Origin: JAFEDN01 sp963844565
Lineage (GTDB): Bacteria; Pseudomonadota; Gammaproteobacteria; Coxiellales; Coxiellaceae
DNA length: 64,000 bases
Direction of reading: 5' to 3'
Assembly: GCA_963844565.1 (NCBI GenBank)
Contig: CAWJON010000002.1
Span: 806,001 to 870,000 of the forward strand
Made by a program: the position numbers and the translations under genes. Within the stretch, counting starts at the first letter, position 1, and every line of letters starts with the position of its first letter. A model generated the notes under the pieces. That model did no database searches. It was not told the origin of the DNA and worked only from the letters and a program-made list of their open reading frames with translations. Positions 55,301-62,977 of the stretch are shown in pieces.

Positions 55301-57091
55301 TCAGTGATTGAAAAAAGTAAACATGAGGAAAAAAAATCGGATTTATACCTCCATGAAAATAAGCGAGAAGAGTCCATAATTGCGGTCAAAAGCGAAGTTG
55401 ATTTTTTTGCTAACTGGATTTTGCCTTTTACCAAAATGCAAGAATTTGATGCTAAAAGTTTACAAAAAGCAGTCAGCAGTTGGCCTGAAGTATCCACTAT
55501 AAATTCTATCGCCCCATGGCAGGAACAACTTTATCAATATAAAGACCGATTAATGGATAAAACTGTCTCTGAGGAAATAGTGGAAATACTTAAATTTTTG
55601 TGTTTAATCGGTCAATATCAGCAAAAATCAATGATTTCCGCTGAAGATTCTTCAGAAATAGCTTATATTCGTTCAAAACCTGCTTTACTACAATATCACG
55701 ATTTGCTGCTACAGACCCTTGAATTTAGTATCAAAGCAGCGATATTGGACATGACGGGCAGCTTTAAAACAACAGATAGCGTAGATACATTCTTGTCAGG
55801 TGTGGGTGGGATATTAAATGCGATTCCTGGTGTTGGTGGATTGGTAAAAATACCGGTTGCGGCTTTAACCTTTTCAAATCAATTAAAAATAAATCGACAG
55901 CACTGGCGAATCAGCCAGCTGTTTTCTGGAGGACGAGATGTGGAAGAAAAAGTTGCGCTGTTGGCATTGCGGATAACTATTTCGATCAGCGAAGAATTAT
56001 TAGAAAATAAGAAGACAGTCGCACGCCGAGAAGCACTTGAAAAAAAAGGAGTAGAAAATTATTACATCCGTGCAAAAACCTTTCTCAAACAGCAAAAAAT
56101 AGAATGGTTAAATTGGCAATTGCTTACGCCAGCACAAAAATTGGCTTTGTGGGACGCCGATTATCTACTTAATAAACTGCCGGATTTATCGTCTCAATAT
56201 CTTCGCAAAAAAGAATGGGTAGACGTGTGTTTAGCGCTCTTGATGAGAAAGCCGAATTTTCTTTGGGATGAAGAAAAAGCAGCAACTAAGTTTTTAACTC
56301 ACGTTACTCCGCAAGAACAAACAGCAACTAAATACCGCCAGAAAAAGTATAAACATCATCTAGAGCAACGAGAAATATGGACAATAAAATTGAAAAGTGC
56401 TGTACAGAAAATGGAAACGCTTCAGGCTTTAGAAAACCTTTTGCCTTGTCTTAGGGAATTGGAGGTTATTTTATGGGAATTATATCTCTTAGAAGATGAA
56501 ACAGAAACAACTGAGAAAAATTTGCTTATGCTGACCAATTGGTTTGATCGTTTAATCTCCAAAAATTCTTCTAAATCTACTACCACTAGTACTATTCATT
56601 CCAGTAGTTCTGAGCCTAAATTTATTGAAGAACAGGAATCAAAGGAATTAATAAAGCTAAAGAAAAGCTTAGGTGAAAAGATAGCCAAGCTACACAATGT
56701 AAATAACTATGGATTTAAGGTTAACTGTCTTCCCAAAAATGGGCAAATCATTATCGAATTTACCAGTAATCTCGAAGATGAGGTTACTGTGGGCAAAGAG
56801 AAAGTGAAAGAGGATTTAAGCGAGTTAAATAATGATCTTCAAGCTTGTATTAAAGAGTTAAAAATTGATAAATATCGGGCTAAGCCTAGTTTGAAAGAAT
56901 TCAAGGTAACTTTGATTTCCGAATCTCCTGCTGTGATTGATCAAATTGCCAGATTATTGCAAGAAATTGGTTTATCAGTGAAAGCAAAGCCACAAACCAT
57001 TCCTCCAGATTGTTTTTTTTATCATAAACCAGAAGACACAATACCAACAGATAGTGAAAATTTGAATTTAATCGGTTGTCTGCTCCAATAG
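49379..57091 (+). CDS. Giant kinase-like/LRR/Rab-like GTPase protein
   Basis: 2570 aa, unbroken, AT-rich like its surroundings. Residues 1-1000: helical, unrecognised. About 1020-1200 kinase-like: Lys1034 in WFKFYPEEPG, NPEDDKSN (1125-1132), HIDNDRAF (1147-1154), TIIFCLDFM. About 1465-1620: leucine-rich repeats (LYLLDISNC, LKRLDFSYA, LQHLRLNNC). About 1695-1860: small GTPase of Rab/Roc type, G1 GADGVGKTTLINRF, G2 TTGIDF, G3 WDSPGQ; G4 is altered (RTKSED for NKxD). Near 2136 a Gly-rich hydrophobic stretch FLSGVGGILNAIPGVGGLVK could insert in membranes. LRR-Roc order recalls Roco proteins. Probably a host-directed effector; inferred. Confidence 0.75.
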   Translation: MDWKKDREDCLSACREAVDSEQTEQALKVLQTLCHRYGKQRTVSEWEMFFQELHEIYEANFYFKQEDNFQSGAQKALQHQLQKAFAEVLPAIMPFELQIIFFDQLSQLEEKAKTLLPDKVHYVLYWCDTDNIHLRYLNAKGQRLDTDERSLLSFSNRSDLTKNQLVDNLLALITLQDQLKLYHQRLSPDLMRALFAILIDKKYLVQTEKPNTDKQRRIICQSRDEKNIYYAEWFRPLDEKETVSLPGQWAEAFPTYILKPATINRSEGWIQLDLIYHTELVALLEQQERQYKQFYRYQRACSLYQTFSKYINGSSLPADMIGVWYFTTAKIAANSECWYPPVNLTDQLPYAIDYASKALVYLTYKTEAYHSCLSFLDKWITKALSKAIQPLLPIAQKKFADALLLWQKKVGELSIDEFEMTLSALQNLVERFLWISPESIQQGYANFNQACSERKSDLLTQIKTLEFEKKSSTDQNEKCKRWQSAWHTLFSRWEEHGYHYEIENWKKAIDRTLKSPEKENVLEASIIVAPKPWLEVKSSEDTALSLFEVKFLITNKDSKSIIEPPHQWEKAHLQWKNFLTIYALHGQKFIFNRAKNRYKAKLYAYQLLCEELNSIHSKFSTTAEWCQNRLAEFNSISSTLLAKTQILPRQWQWQRFRTQIEDKENTPLLSALFENLIDYIQNLLGEPPSPFEAIGIAVNSSTPHWRIHILSNQPDHVYFSVFLSVFSVFYSLLQPLAAPLQFSCDTPLRLASLYCPLLLEITEIKLLENRDLNYLLIFHYRTPEKPKIEDSLSHFILHLIRRLQQISSEGKGQEKRIREHYHAQQDQPLIRLPDFSDPVAMLKLRQKAHKEIRELWHYLSENYKPLVELMVYLLVDKSDIVKICLQELHAENLQDLYLVLYRHISRIWKPHYFKKLSDLWKTSTAEQQACLQQIREDPDESGWRYRQVEEHENWSRSLQTLVMEDEKDAEKKSTILHMSYIENGQLQKKQLLPEVAAQLLDPKNPKQWRQKAKHIGGRHHVLRVESQKMGFWFKFYPEEPGIEELVKKIHERTGTFGTAAQQLVKLNVNAGSAIPVLISQEVSSPVLNPKEDNNLAKILLHRPEQVRLLSPLSFVSNLVIVTILNPEDDKSNSYFFLPDGKFFLLKHIDNDRAFFHATHEGWFSELNVKTIIFCLDFMTQSWKELEKIDFRLQQYRQQIQRIVPSEFLQDLMREASDLHDYWCWLFTEEEAVVIAQQALQKGEISLPLMMIVPDCETALLERFFLIQKALNDPELNGFDLLDRVQPNLSKLYRNFFKLGTTPRARFEAGPGKLYRRHKGEYQTSLSGTVSLSRQLNLSEILKLNHDSRRHTLMEELIKKIWRRQDYSAAQALYKLVSWLEKNKLGIKEGLLGDEKKGSVAQFQFKSLPLTERTDMLKQLSEKLPKITPLISRRKAARNILTALAQAPVGSLLLSSFHEVLTDDLLIPILKCAGRQLYLLDISNCLLVTNRIITVLEIYCKNIRTFRARRLNWKEMTVSNLSQLKRLDFSYAVYLNWLNLYGMHRLQHLRLNNCSQLAVVGYKQFSLWGNLFIETLLPKLSKLNIAQCKSLIELKIVSGQLDWKNSSFEGCNSVGLINWFKLLYSKQVLTPSELLKQISIAVSKQEKTLDLSSTQINKEDFEWLCRIISCNLFFNQMILTQSKILTKTEKNSYTFNTIFLGADGVGKTTLINRFEGFYLGPTVSTTGIDFRTKRIQVDNHTCKLDIWDSPGQIRYREGIYPYLRRINLFIICFSAQDINFLHDLDDVKLWISLIAEYADINIPKVLILVRTKSEDHESEFDSKYKTYAEQNNMLYFSCSGTTGKGVHEIFISACKTLIGLRESKSLLRAPELKSLIHTPEISSKNHYEAKHFIAALQNNHLLTGIEAEFLSQEEKEEIDKLMQRNKHIATYGKEPESKIIISPVETELTDSISHLDIDDLKSPFSESSSISEMSSSVIEKSKHEEKKSDLYLHENKREESIIAVKSEVDFFANWILPFTKMQEFDAKSLQKAVSSWPEVSTINSIAPWQEQLYQYKDRLMDKTVSEEIVEILKFLCLIGQYQQKSMISAEDSSEIAYIRSKPALLQYHDLLLQTLEFSIKAAILDMTGSFKTTDSVDTFLSGVGGILNAIPGVGGLVKIPVAALTFSNQLKINRQHWRISQLFSGGRDVEEKVALLALRITISISEELLENKKTVARREALEKKGVENYYIRAKTFLKQQKIEWLNWQLLTPAQKLALWDADYLLNKLPDLSSQYLRKKEWVDVCLALLMRKPNFLWDEEKAATKFLTHVTPQEQTATKYRQKKYKHHLEQREIWTIKLKSAVQKMETLQALENLLPCLRELEVILWELYLLEDETETTEKNLLMLTNWFDRLISKNSSKSTTTSTIHSSSSEPKFIEEQESKELIKLKKSLGEKIAKLHNVNNYGFKVNCLPKNGQIIIEFTSNLEDEVTVGKEKVKEDLSELNNDLQACIKELKIDKYRAKPSLKEFKVTLISESPAVIDQIARLLQEIGLSVKAKPQTIPPDCFFYHKPEDTIPTDSENLNLIGCLLQ

Positions 57092-57101
57092 TATAAAATA
57101 A

Positions 57102-57788
57102 TCAAATGTCATAAAATAAGCCTCGAACCAACCGGGGATCTACGCTATTTAGATAATATCGAGCTTGTAAGACTTTTTTAGCTGTTGCAGTTAGATCGCC
57201 TTCAGTTTGCAAGAAATTGCGTTTGCGCTGGGTAGCATCAAACAGACTAATGGCTGCAGCCACGGAAAGGTTCAAGCTGGCTGTCATGCCCACCATCGGG
57301 ATTTGATAATGCCATTGACAACCTTGTTGAGCCTTTGGTGAAAGGCCTCGATTTTCATTTCCAAATAATAGACATAAAGATTCATGAATAGGTAAATCTG
57401 AAAGCTGCTCTTTCCCTTGTGGCAATGCGCCTGCGATTTGAATTTGTTGCGACTTCATCTCATTAAAAAATAAATCAATATTTTCATAAAAGATGATTTC
57501 AACCCACTTGATTGCACCTTTGCTGATCATTTTTCCAGACGGAATAGAAATTTCGGGGGTGATAATATGGATTGTAGTCACACCAAATATTTCACAACTG
57601 CGAATAGCCGCCAATGCGTTGTGTATATCGGCAGGGCATTCTATCGCGAGTTGGATACTCATTAAGCGATGTTCAAGCACAGTTTCAATTCTTTTTTTAC
57701 GGGCTTCAGAAATATAGGCTTGTAACAGGCTAATGATTTCTTCTGGACCTCGTTGCTCGATAATTTTTAGTTGTTGATTTCGTTTCAT
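57102..57788 (-). CDS. trmH: tRNA (guanosine-2'-O-)-methyltransferase TrmH
   Basis: 228 aa SPOUT methyltransferase. Motif 1 region NIHNALAAIRSCEIFGV-like, motif 2 LCLLFGNENRGLSPKA and motif 3 IPMVGMTASLNLSVAAAISLF are clear. It methylates the ribose of G18 in tRNA D-loops using S-adenosylmethionine. Convergent with the giant gene (10-bp gap). Confidence 0.94.
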   Translation of the reverse strand: MKRNQQLKIIEQRGPEEIISLLQAYISEARKKRIETVLEHRLMSIQLAIECPADIHNALAAIRSCEIFGVTTIHIITPEISIPSGKMISKGAIKWVEIIFYENIDLFFNEMKSQQIQIAGALPQGKEQLSDLPIHESLCLLFGNENRGLSPKAQQGCQWHYQIPMVGMTASLNLSVAAAISLFDATQRKRNFLQTEGDLTATAKKVLQARYYLNSVDPRLVRGLFYDI

Positions 57789-57826
57789 AGGGTTTCTATA
57801 ATAAACTTTTGTTCTTTAGAAAGAAA

Positions 57827-58900
57827 ATGAATAATGATCAAAAATGGTTGTTGCACGCATTAAAGTTAGCTGAACAGCGGCGTGGTTTTTGTGCACCTAA
57901 TCCAGTAGTCGGCGCAGTCGTTATAAAAAATGATAGGATTTTAGGAGAAGGCGTTCATTGGACTTGTGGTTCTTCACACGCTGAGGTTATAGCTTTGGAA
58001 GCTGCTGGTAAAGAAGCCGATGGCGCTATTCTATATGTGACATTAGAGCCCTGCGCCCATATTGGCCGTACCCCGCCTTGCACAGACGTGATTATGCAGA
58101 GTGGAATTAGAGAAGTAATATATGGCTTCGAAGATCCAAATTTTCGCGTTAAAGGTGGAGGGGCTATTTTATTGAATCAGGCGGGTATACGCTGCCACCG
58201 ATATTCCCTCTCAGAAATTGAAGAGTTTTACAAAAGTTATTGTTTTTGGTTAGCAGAGGACCGTCCCTGGGTAACGGCTAAAATTGCCTTGAGTTTAGAC
58301 GGAAAAATTGCTGGCCCACAAGGCGCTCCAATTCAAATCACTGGCGAAGAATGCCGAGTGTTTACTCATCAACAGCGACGTCGAAGTGATGCTATTTTAA
58401 CTTCAGTCGCTACGATCTTAGCGGATGATCCCCAACTAAATGTAAGGCTTGAAAATCAAATAGAATTTAAACCGCTTTACATTTTGGATAGTCATTTGCG
58501 ATTGCCCTGCTCGGCAAAAATTTTTCGGAGCGATAAAGCTATTACCGTTTTTCATAACTCACAAGTTTCTTTGACTAGAATTAAAGAATTACAAGATAAA
58601 AATGTAAAATGTCTGCCGATTGCAATGTGTGAAAATGGCTTAAATCTGCCATCTGTGTTGTCTCTCATAGGAAAAGATGGGGTTCATGATTTGTTGGTGG
58701 AAGCAGGTGGCAAAGTTTTTAAATCATTTACAGAATTGGGGCTGGCGCAAACTTTATTTATTTACATTGCTCCAAGGATACTGGGTGAGGAAATGATGGC
58801 CTTTAGTAAAGACCCTTTATCCTTCATAGATAAAGGAAGTTCTTCGATCCACTGGAGTGCTTTGGGGGATGATGCGATCGCGAAGATTACATTAAAGTAG
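57827..58900 (+). CDS. ribD: Riboflavin biosynthesis bifunctional RibD (deaminase/reductase)
   Basis: 357 aa from ATG 57827 (a TTG at 57809 is an alternative). Deaminase domain 1-145 with zinc ligands in SSHAEVIAL and LEPCAHIGRTPPCTDV; reductase domain follows (VTAKIALSLDGKIAGP; LVEAGGKVFKSF). It catalyses two successive steps from the GTP-derived pyrimidine to the substrate of RibH. It is split from ribBA-ribH by a 2.1-kb gene in the opposite direction, so it is not controlled by the FMN riboswitch at 61076. Confidence 0.94.
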   Translation: MNNDQKWLLHALKLAEQRRGFCAPNPVVGAVVIKNDRILGEGVHWTCGSSHAEVIALEAAGKEADGAILYVTLEPCAHIGRTPPCTDVIMQSGIREVIYGFEDPNFRVKGGGAILLNQAGIRCHRYSLSEIEEFYKSYCFWLAEDRPWVTAKIALSLDGKIAGPQGAPIQITGEECRVFTHQQRRRSDAILTSVATILADDPQLNVRLENQIEFKPLYILDSHLRLPCSAKIFRSDKAITVFHNSQVSLTRIKELQDKNVKCLPIAMCENGLNLPSVLSLIGKDGVHDLLVEAGGKVFKSFTELGLAQTLFIYIAPRILGEEMMAFSKDPLSFIDKGSSSIHWSALGDDAIAKITLK

Positions 58901-61001
58901 GGCAACTTTTGCTTCGCACTAGCGCTGGAGGTCTAGATAAGCTGGGTTTTAGGTCCATATCATCATGAAAAAAAGCACAACGTGCACGTGGTTTTATCGG
59001 GGGATTTATAGGTCTAATGGGAGTGCCGGAGAGAATTGGAGTATCTTCCTCTGCGGTTATCGTTTTTTCTAATTCTAAAGCTGGGGGTCTTTTTTTAGTA
59101 TGAGCTATTTCTAAATTCAGCTTCTTGGTTTTTTCAATTACTTCTGTATTTTTAAATTCCTGGTGTAAAGTCAACACGGATGCAAAGTGTTCAAGAAATT
59201 CTAATGGGTTCTTCATATTCTCCAGTTCATATTTGGCGTTACTTTTTAGGTCGCGAAAATAAAGGCCCTGATTGCGGTCCCATTTTAGAATATTTTTTAG
59301 GTCAAAAGCTCCGAGTAAATCATTAAATAATGACCAACAGACTGGATATTGATGAAGACGATAGGCCAGAATGCAATATTCTATAGATTTTTCAGTATTG
59401 GAATCAGCAATTTGTTTTACTTTATTAAAAATAGGTAGAAATTTTTTATGATTTTTATCGCCACATAAAATAGAAAGAAAAGGGTTTGCTTTAGTAAAGA
59501 TATCTTTAGAAGGATGTCCTCCCAATAGAGGTTGCAATAATTCTCCATTTTTATTCATATCGAATAATATGGCCAACACGGTGTCGTTTTTATCAAGGTA
59601 CTCGAAAAATCTTCCCATTGAGAGGCTACCGCTTTGTTTCAATAAACAGAATGTGTCATTGAGGGCGAGCATCTTTTCTCTCATTAATTCATCTTTATGC
59701 TCTTTTCCTGCAAGGTTCTTTAGATTTAATGCTTGTAAATTTTTCCTATAAATTAGACCGCCATTTGTGTCCATATCGCATAAAGTCCAAATCCATGAGG
59801 ACATTACGTAACCTTTTAATGTCTGTAAAAATTTAACCAGGTAACGAATCAATGGCTTATGAGGATTAGCTCCATTTCGAAAGCAATGAAACAAGAAATC
59901 ATGCCACATGGCGAAATAACTATCTATTTTAAAACTATGGTATTCTTCCGCGCGTTTTATACCTCGGTAGGACAGTTCGACTGGGCGGCATTCCGATTTC
60001 GCAAAAAATTCAGGATTGCATAAGGTTTCTGCAAAAAGAGAGAGTGGTGGAGGGCTGGCAACGAATAAAGGAAAAGTTGTATCTTTTCCATGGATAATAC
60101 TTTGTAGTTGTATCGCTGAGGTAACAGTTAAATTAACCATGCATAATAATGGGGTTGTCGAATCTTTTTCATCAAACTCTGGTGAAATTTCTATAGAAGG
60201 AGTTTGTTCATCAAGCGCCAAAAGTTTATGTAAAAATATTATATTTTCTCGCTGTACTTTTATTCCTTCCTCTATTCCTTGTGAATAAGCTTTTATTTGC
60301 AAAAATTTTACAAAATCCGGTTCTCGGTATTCAATAAACTGTTTAAAAATATCAATGAAATCTGGTTTTAGCTTTTCCATATGCAGAATAAATTGAGTTT
60401 CTGTAAGAATCGTATCAGCTGTAGAGGAGCGCTTCCATCGGTAAAAATAAGCTTTTAAAAACAAGCCAAATTTTTCTTTTATCCTTGAATTTGGAAAGCC
60501 ATATACTAACAAGTCGGCTAATCCATCATAGAGAAAAGCGGCGGTCCATTTTCTGGGTAAATTGATACGATAATATCCGCCGTCTTTGATTTCCTTATTT
60601 TGCTGTTTAAAGAGTTGACTTTGTTCAGAAGTAATGTAACTGATGGTGTCTACCTGATAGGGACCAGATTTATCATCAAATGCATATTTACGAAGAAATG
60701 GATGTGTTTTATATTCTGGAGCATAAAAAGACTGGTGCGCCCAGGTCAGCATCAAACCTGTGACGATCATATTTTCAGTGAGAGGTTGTGTACTTTCCAG
60801 AGCAACGGCATAAAGCTTATAAACTAGGTCGGGATCGGTAAAATCAAGGTCCTCATACCTTGAAGAATAAAGTGTAGTTGCTAAAACTTGATAATCGTGC
60901 CTGGGTATTTTAAAAAAATTGGATGGCAAATCTTTTGCATGTTTAAATAAAGGTCCAAGTATTTTATTTTTTTTTATGATTTCTATGCTTACTGACTTCA
61001 T
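58887..61001 (-). CDS. Large protein of unknown function
   Basis: 704 aa, unbroken. Mostly helical, no signal peptide, no recognised motif. RWKRSSTADTILTETQFILHM and similar stretches suggest an RasGEF- or helical-repeat-like body, but not firmly. The C-terminal 70 residues are basic and Pro/Ser-rich (PIRPINPPIKPRARC; RPPALVRSKSCPTLM), as often seen in type IV secreted effectors. It lies between ribD and ribBA, overlapping ribD by 14 bp tail to tail, and points away from the riboswitch. AGTTAACACCC precedes ATG 61001; the start is not well marked. Confidence 0.6.
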   Translation of the reverse strand: MKSVSIEIIKKNKILGPLFKHAKDLPSNFFKIPRHDYQVLATTLYSSRYEDLDFTDPDLVYKLYAVALESTQPLTENMIVTGLMLTWAHQSFYAPEYKTHPFLRKYAFDDKSGPYQVDTISYITSEQSQLFKQQNKEIKDGGYYRINLPRKWTAAFLYDGLADLLVYGFPNSRIKEKFGLFLKAYFYRWKRSSTADTILTETQFILHMEKLKPDFIDIFKQFIEYREPDFVKFLQIKAYSQGIEEGIKVQRENIIFLHKLLALDEQTPSIEISPEFDEKDSTTPLLCMVNLTVTSAIQLQSIIHGKDTTFPLFVASPPPLSLFAETLCNPEFFAKSECRPVELSYRGIKRAEEYHSFKIDSYFAMWHDFLFHCFRNGANPHKPLIRYLVKFLQTLKGYVMSSWIWTLCDMDTNGGLIYRKNLQALNLKNLAGKEHKDELMREKMLALNDTFCLLKQSGSLSMGRFFEYLDKNDTVLAILFDMNKNGELLQPLLGGHPSKDIFTKANPFLSILCGDKNHKKFLPIFNKVKQIADSNTEKSIEYCILAYRLHQYPVCWSLFNDLLGAFDLKNILKWDRNQGLYFRDLKSNAKYELENMKNPLEFLEHFASVLTLHQEFKNTEVIEKTKKLNLEIAHTKKRPPALELEKTITAEEDTPILSGTPIRPINPPIKPRARCAFFHDDMDLKPSLSRPPALVRSKSCPTLM

Positions 61002-61059
61002 GGGTGTTAACTTCTATTTTTAAGCATAAATTGTACATAGATATCTTTTATTTGTCAAT

Positions 61060-61068
61060 GTGTTATAA
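61060..61068 (+). promoter_or_regulatory. Extended -10 promoter before the FMN riboswitch
   Basis: TGTTATAAT gives a TGn-extended perfect -10 just before the riboswitch. The -35 is weak. Confidence 0.5.
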
Positions 61069-61075
61069 TATTGAT

Positions 61076-61240
61076 GCCTTCAGGGCAGGGTGAAATTCCC
61101 TACCGGCGGTGAAAACTCTAAGTTTAAGCCCGCAAGCGCCTTTCCTTAGTTGGAAAGGGTCAGCAGATCTGGTCTAGCGTGGCAACGCCATGCTGGTCAA
61201 GCCAGAGCCGACGGTACAGTCCGGATGGAAGAAGGCGGGT
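61076..61240 (+). ncRNA. FMN riboswitch (RFN element)
   Basis: Conserved RFN blocks in order: CAGGGCAGGGTGAAATTCCC, TACCGGCGGTGA, AGCCCGCAAGCGCC, GGTCAGCAGATCTGGT, CCAGAGCCGACGGT and ACAGTCCGGATGGAAGAAGG. FMN binding would lower expression of ribBA-ribH. The variable arm is GCGTGGCAACGCCATGC. Confidence 0.96.
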
Positions 61241-61302
61241 ATTTTGCGTGCCTATTATTTCTTCCTCTGTTCACAATATCTATCATGTAAATGAGGTATT
61301 CG

Positions 61303-62520
61303 ATGCCATTCGAAAATATAAAGAAAGCCTTAAGTGATTTGCGTCATGGAAAAATGGTTATTTTAGTAGATAGTGAAAAACGCGAAAATGAGGGTGATTT
61401 GATTATTGCGGCTGAACATGTCACCCCTCAAGCGATTAATTTTATGAGTCAATACGGACGAGGTTTGATTTGTATGCCCATGTCGGCCGAAGATTTTGAC
61501 AGGTTGGGTATTCCAATGATGACTTCCCAAAATCGTTCTCCTTATAAAACAGCCTTTGGCGTTTCTTTTGAAGCGGCAGCGGGTGTTTCCACTGGGATCT
61601 CAGCCTCAGATCGGGCAACTACTATTCAAAAAGCAGCTGACCCTAAGAGCAAACCCCAAGATATCGTTTTTCCAGGTCATGTTTTTCCTTTGAAGGCCTT
61701 GCCTGGCGGTGTTCTTTCTCGAACAGGACATACAGAAGGAGCAATTGATATGATGCGGTTAGCCGGCTGTCGGCCGACAGCCGCCTTGTGTGAAATTATG
61801 GATGATGATGGAAGTATGGCTCGATTACCCAAATTGCACGAATTTGCCAAGAAACATCAACTGACATTGGTTGGTATCGATGAATTGATCCAGTTTCGGA
61901 TGCAACAGGAAACGTTGGTTCAATTGGCAAGTAACGCAGCACTTCCCACTGCTGAATGGGGAGATTTACGTATTCAGACTTTTCATAGCCCTTTAATGAA
62001 AGAAGAATCCATTGCTATTATCAAAAGACCTAATGATATTCAAAAACCTTGGCTAACCCGATTACATTCTGAGTGTTTGACTGGTGATGTGATGGGATCT
62101 ATCCGTTGCGATTGTCGCCAACAGTTATTCACCAGTTTGAATTTGATTTCTGAGCAAGGCGGGGTACTATTGTATCTTCGCCAAGAAGGACGGGGAATTG
62201 GTTTGGTGAATAAAATAAAGGCTTATACTTTACAAGATGAAGGATTGGATACCGTTGAAGCCAATCACAAATTGGGGTTTTCTGCAGATGAACGCGACTA
62301 TGGATGGGCGGCGCAAATGTTACGAGCTTTAGATATTCTTCAGGTACGTTTGCTGACCAACAATCCTGAGAAAGTGAAAAATTTAGAAAAATATGGAATA
62401 AGGGTAGTCGAAAGAATACCCATAGAAGTAAAAGTTACCACAAAGAATCAGAGATATTTACATACTAAACAAAAGAAAATGGGTCATCTGTTATCAGCGC
62501 ACATTTTTGACGGCCGTTAA
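61303..62520 (+). CDS. ribBA: Bifunctional RibBA (DHBP synthase / GTP cyclohydrolase II)
   Basis: 405 aa from ATG 61303, which has GAGG 6-9 bp upstream; ATG 61291 would add four residues and contains that signal. RibB half: VDSEKRENEGDLIIAAE, MTSQNRSPYKTAFGVS, RTGHTEGAIDM. RibA half: HSECLTGDVMGSIRCDCR with zinc cysteines and LRQEGRGIGLVNKI. It makes both committed precursors of riboflavin. The riboswitch lies directly upstream. Confidence 0.95.
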   Translation: MPFENIKKALSDLRHGKMVILVDSEKRENEGDLIIAAEHVTPQAINFMSQYGRGLICMPMSAEDFDRLGIPMMTSQNRSPYKTAFGVSFEAAAGVSTGISASDRATTIQKAADPKSKPQDIVFPGHVFPLKALPGGVLSRTGHTEGAIDMMRLAGCRPTAALCEIMDDDGSMARLPKLHEFAKKHQLTLVGIDELIQFRMQQETLVQLASNAALPTAEWGDLRIQTFHSPLMKEESIAIIKRPNDIQKPWLTRLHSECLTGDVMGSIRCDCRQQLFTSLNLISEQGGVLLYLRQEGRGIGLVNKIKAYTLQDEGLDTVEANHKLGFSADERDYGWAAQMLRALDILQVRLLTNNPEKVKNLEKYGIRVVERIPIEVKVTTKNQRYLHTKQKKMGHLLSAHIFDGR

Positions 62521-62542
62521 ATTCTGAAAGGTAGGGATGCTT

Positions 62543-62977
62543 ATGAAAATTGCTATTGTCATCAGTGAGTTTAATTCTAATATTACCGATCGCCTTTTAG
62601 AAGGCGCTATTCATCGTTTGGAGCAACTGAATATTCCAGAGTTAAGCTGGCATATCGAAAGTGTTCCTGGCGCTATCGAAATTCCACTAGCGGCTAAACA
62701 ATTTGCAAAAAGTGGAAAATTTAACGCAGTGATTTGTTTAGGTGCAGTGATTCGTGGGGAAACGGATCACTACGATTATGTTTGTCAGCAAGTCAGTTAC
62801 GGCTGCCAAAAAGTTGCTTTAAAATTTGATGTTCCAATCATTTTTGGCATATTGACGACAGAAAATGAAGAGCAAGCCTTGGCAAGAGCGGGGGGAAGTT
62901 GTGGTCATAAAGGAAAAGAAGCCGTTGATACAGCTGTAGAAATGATAAATTTGATGGATAATTTGAAAGGACTTTGA
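62543..62977 (+). CDS. ribH: 6,7-dimethyl-8-ribityllumazine synthase RibH
   Basis: 144 aa from ATG 62543 (AAGGTAGGG upstream; ATG 62537 adds two residues). VSEFNSNITDRLLEGA, SVPGAIEIPLAAK, LGAVIRGETDHYDYV and PIIFGILTTENEEQALAR match lumazine synthase. It builds a 60-mer or pentamer that makes lumazine. No riboflavin synthase (ribE) occurs in the window. Its stop overlaps the next ATG (TGATG). Confidence 0.95.
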   Translation: MKIAIVISEFNSNITDRLLEGAIHRLEQLNIPELSWHIESVPGAIEIPLAAKQFAKSGKFNAVICLGAVIRGETDHYDYVCQQVSYGCQKVALKFDVPIIFGILTTENEEQALARAGGSCGHKGKEAVDTAVEMINLMDNLKGL

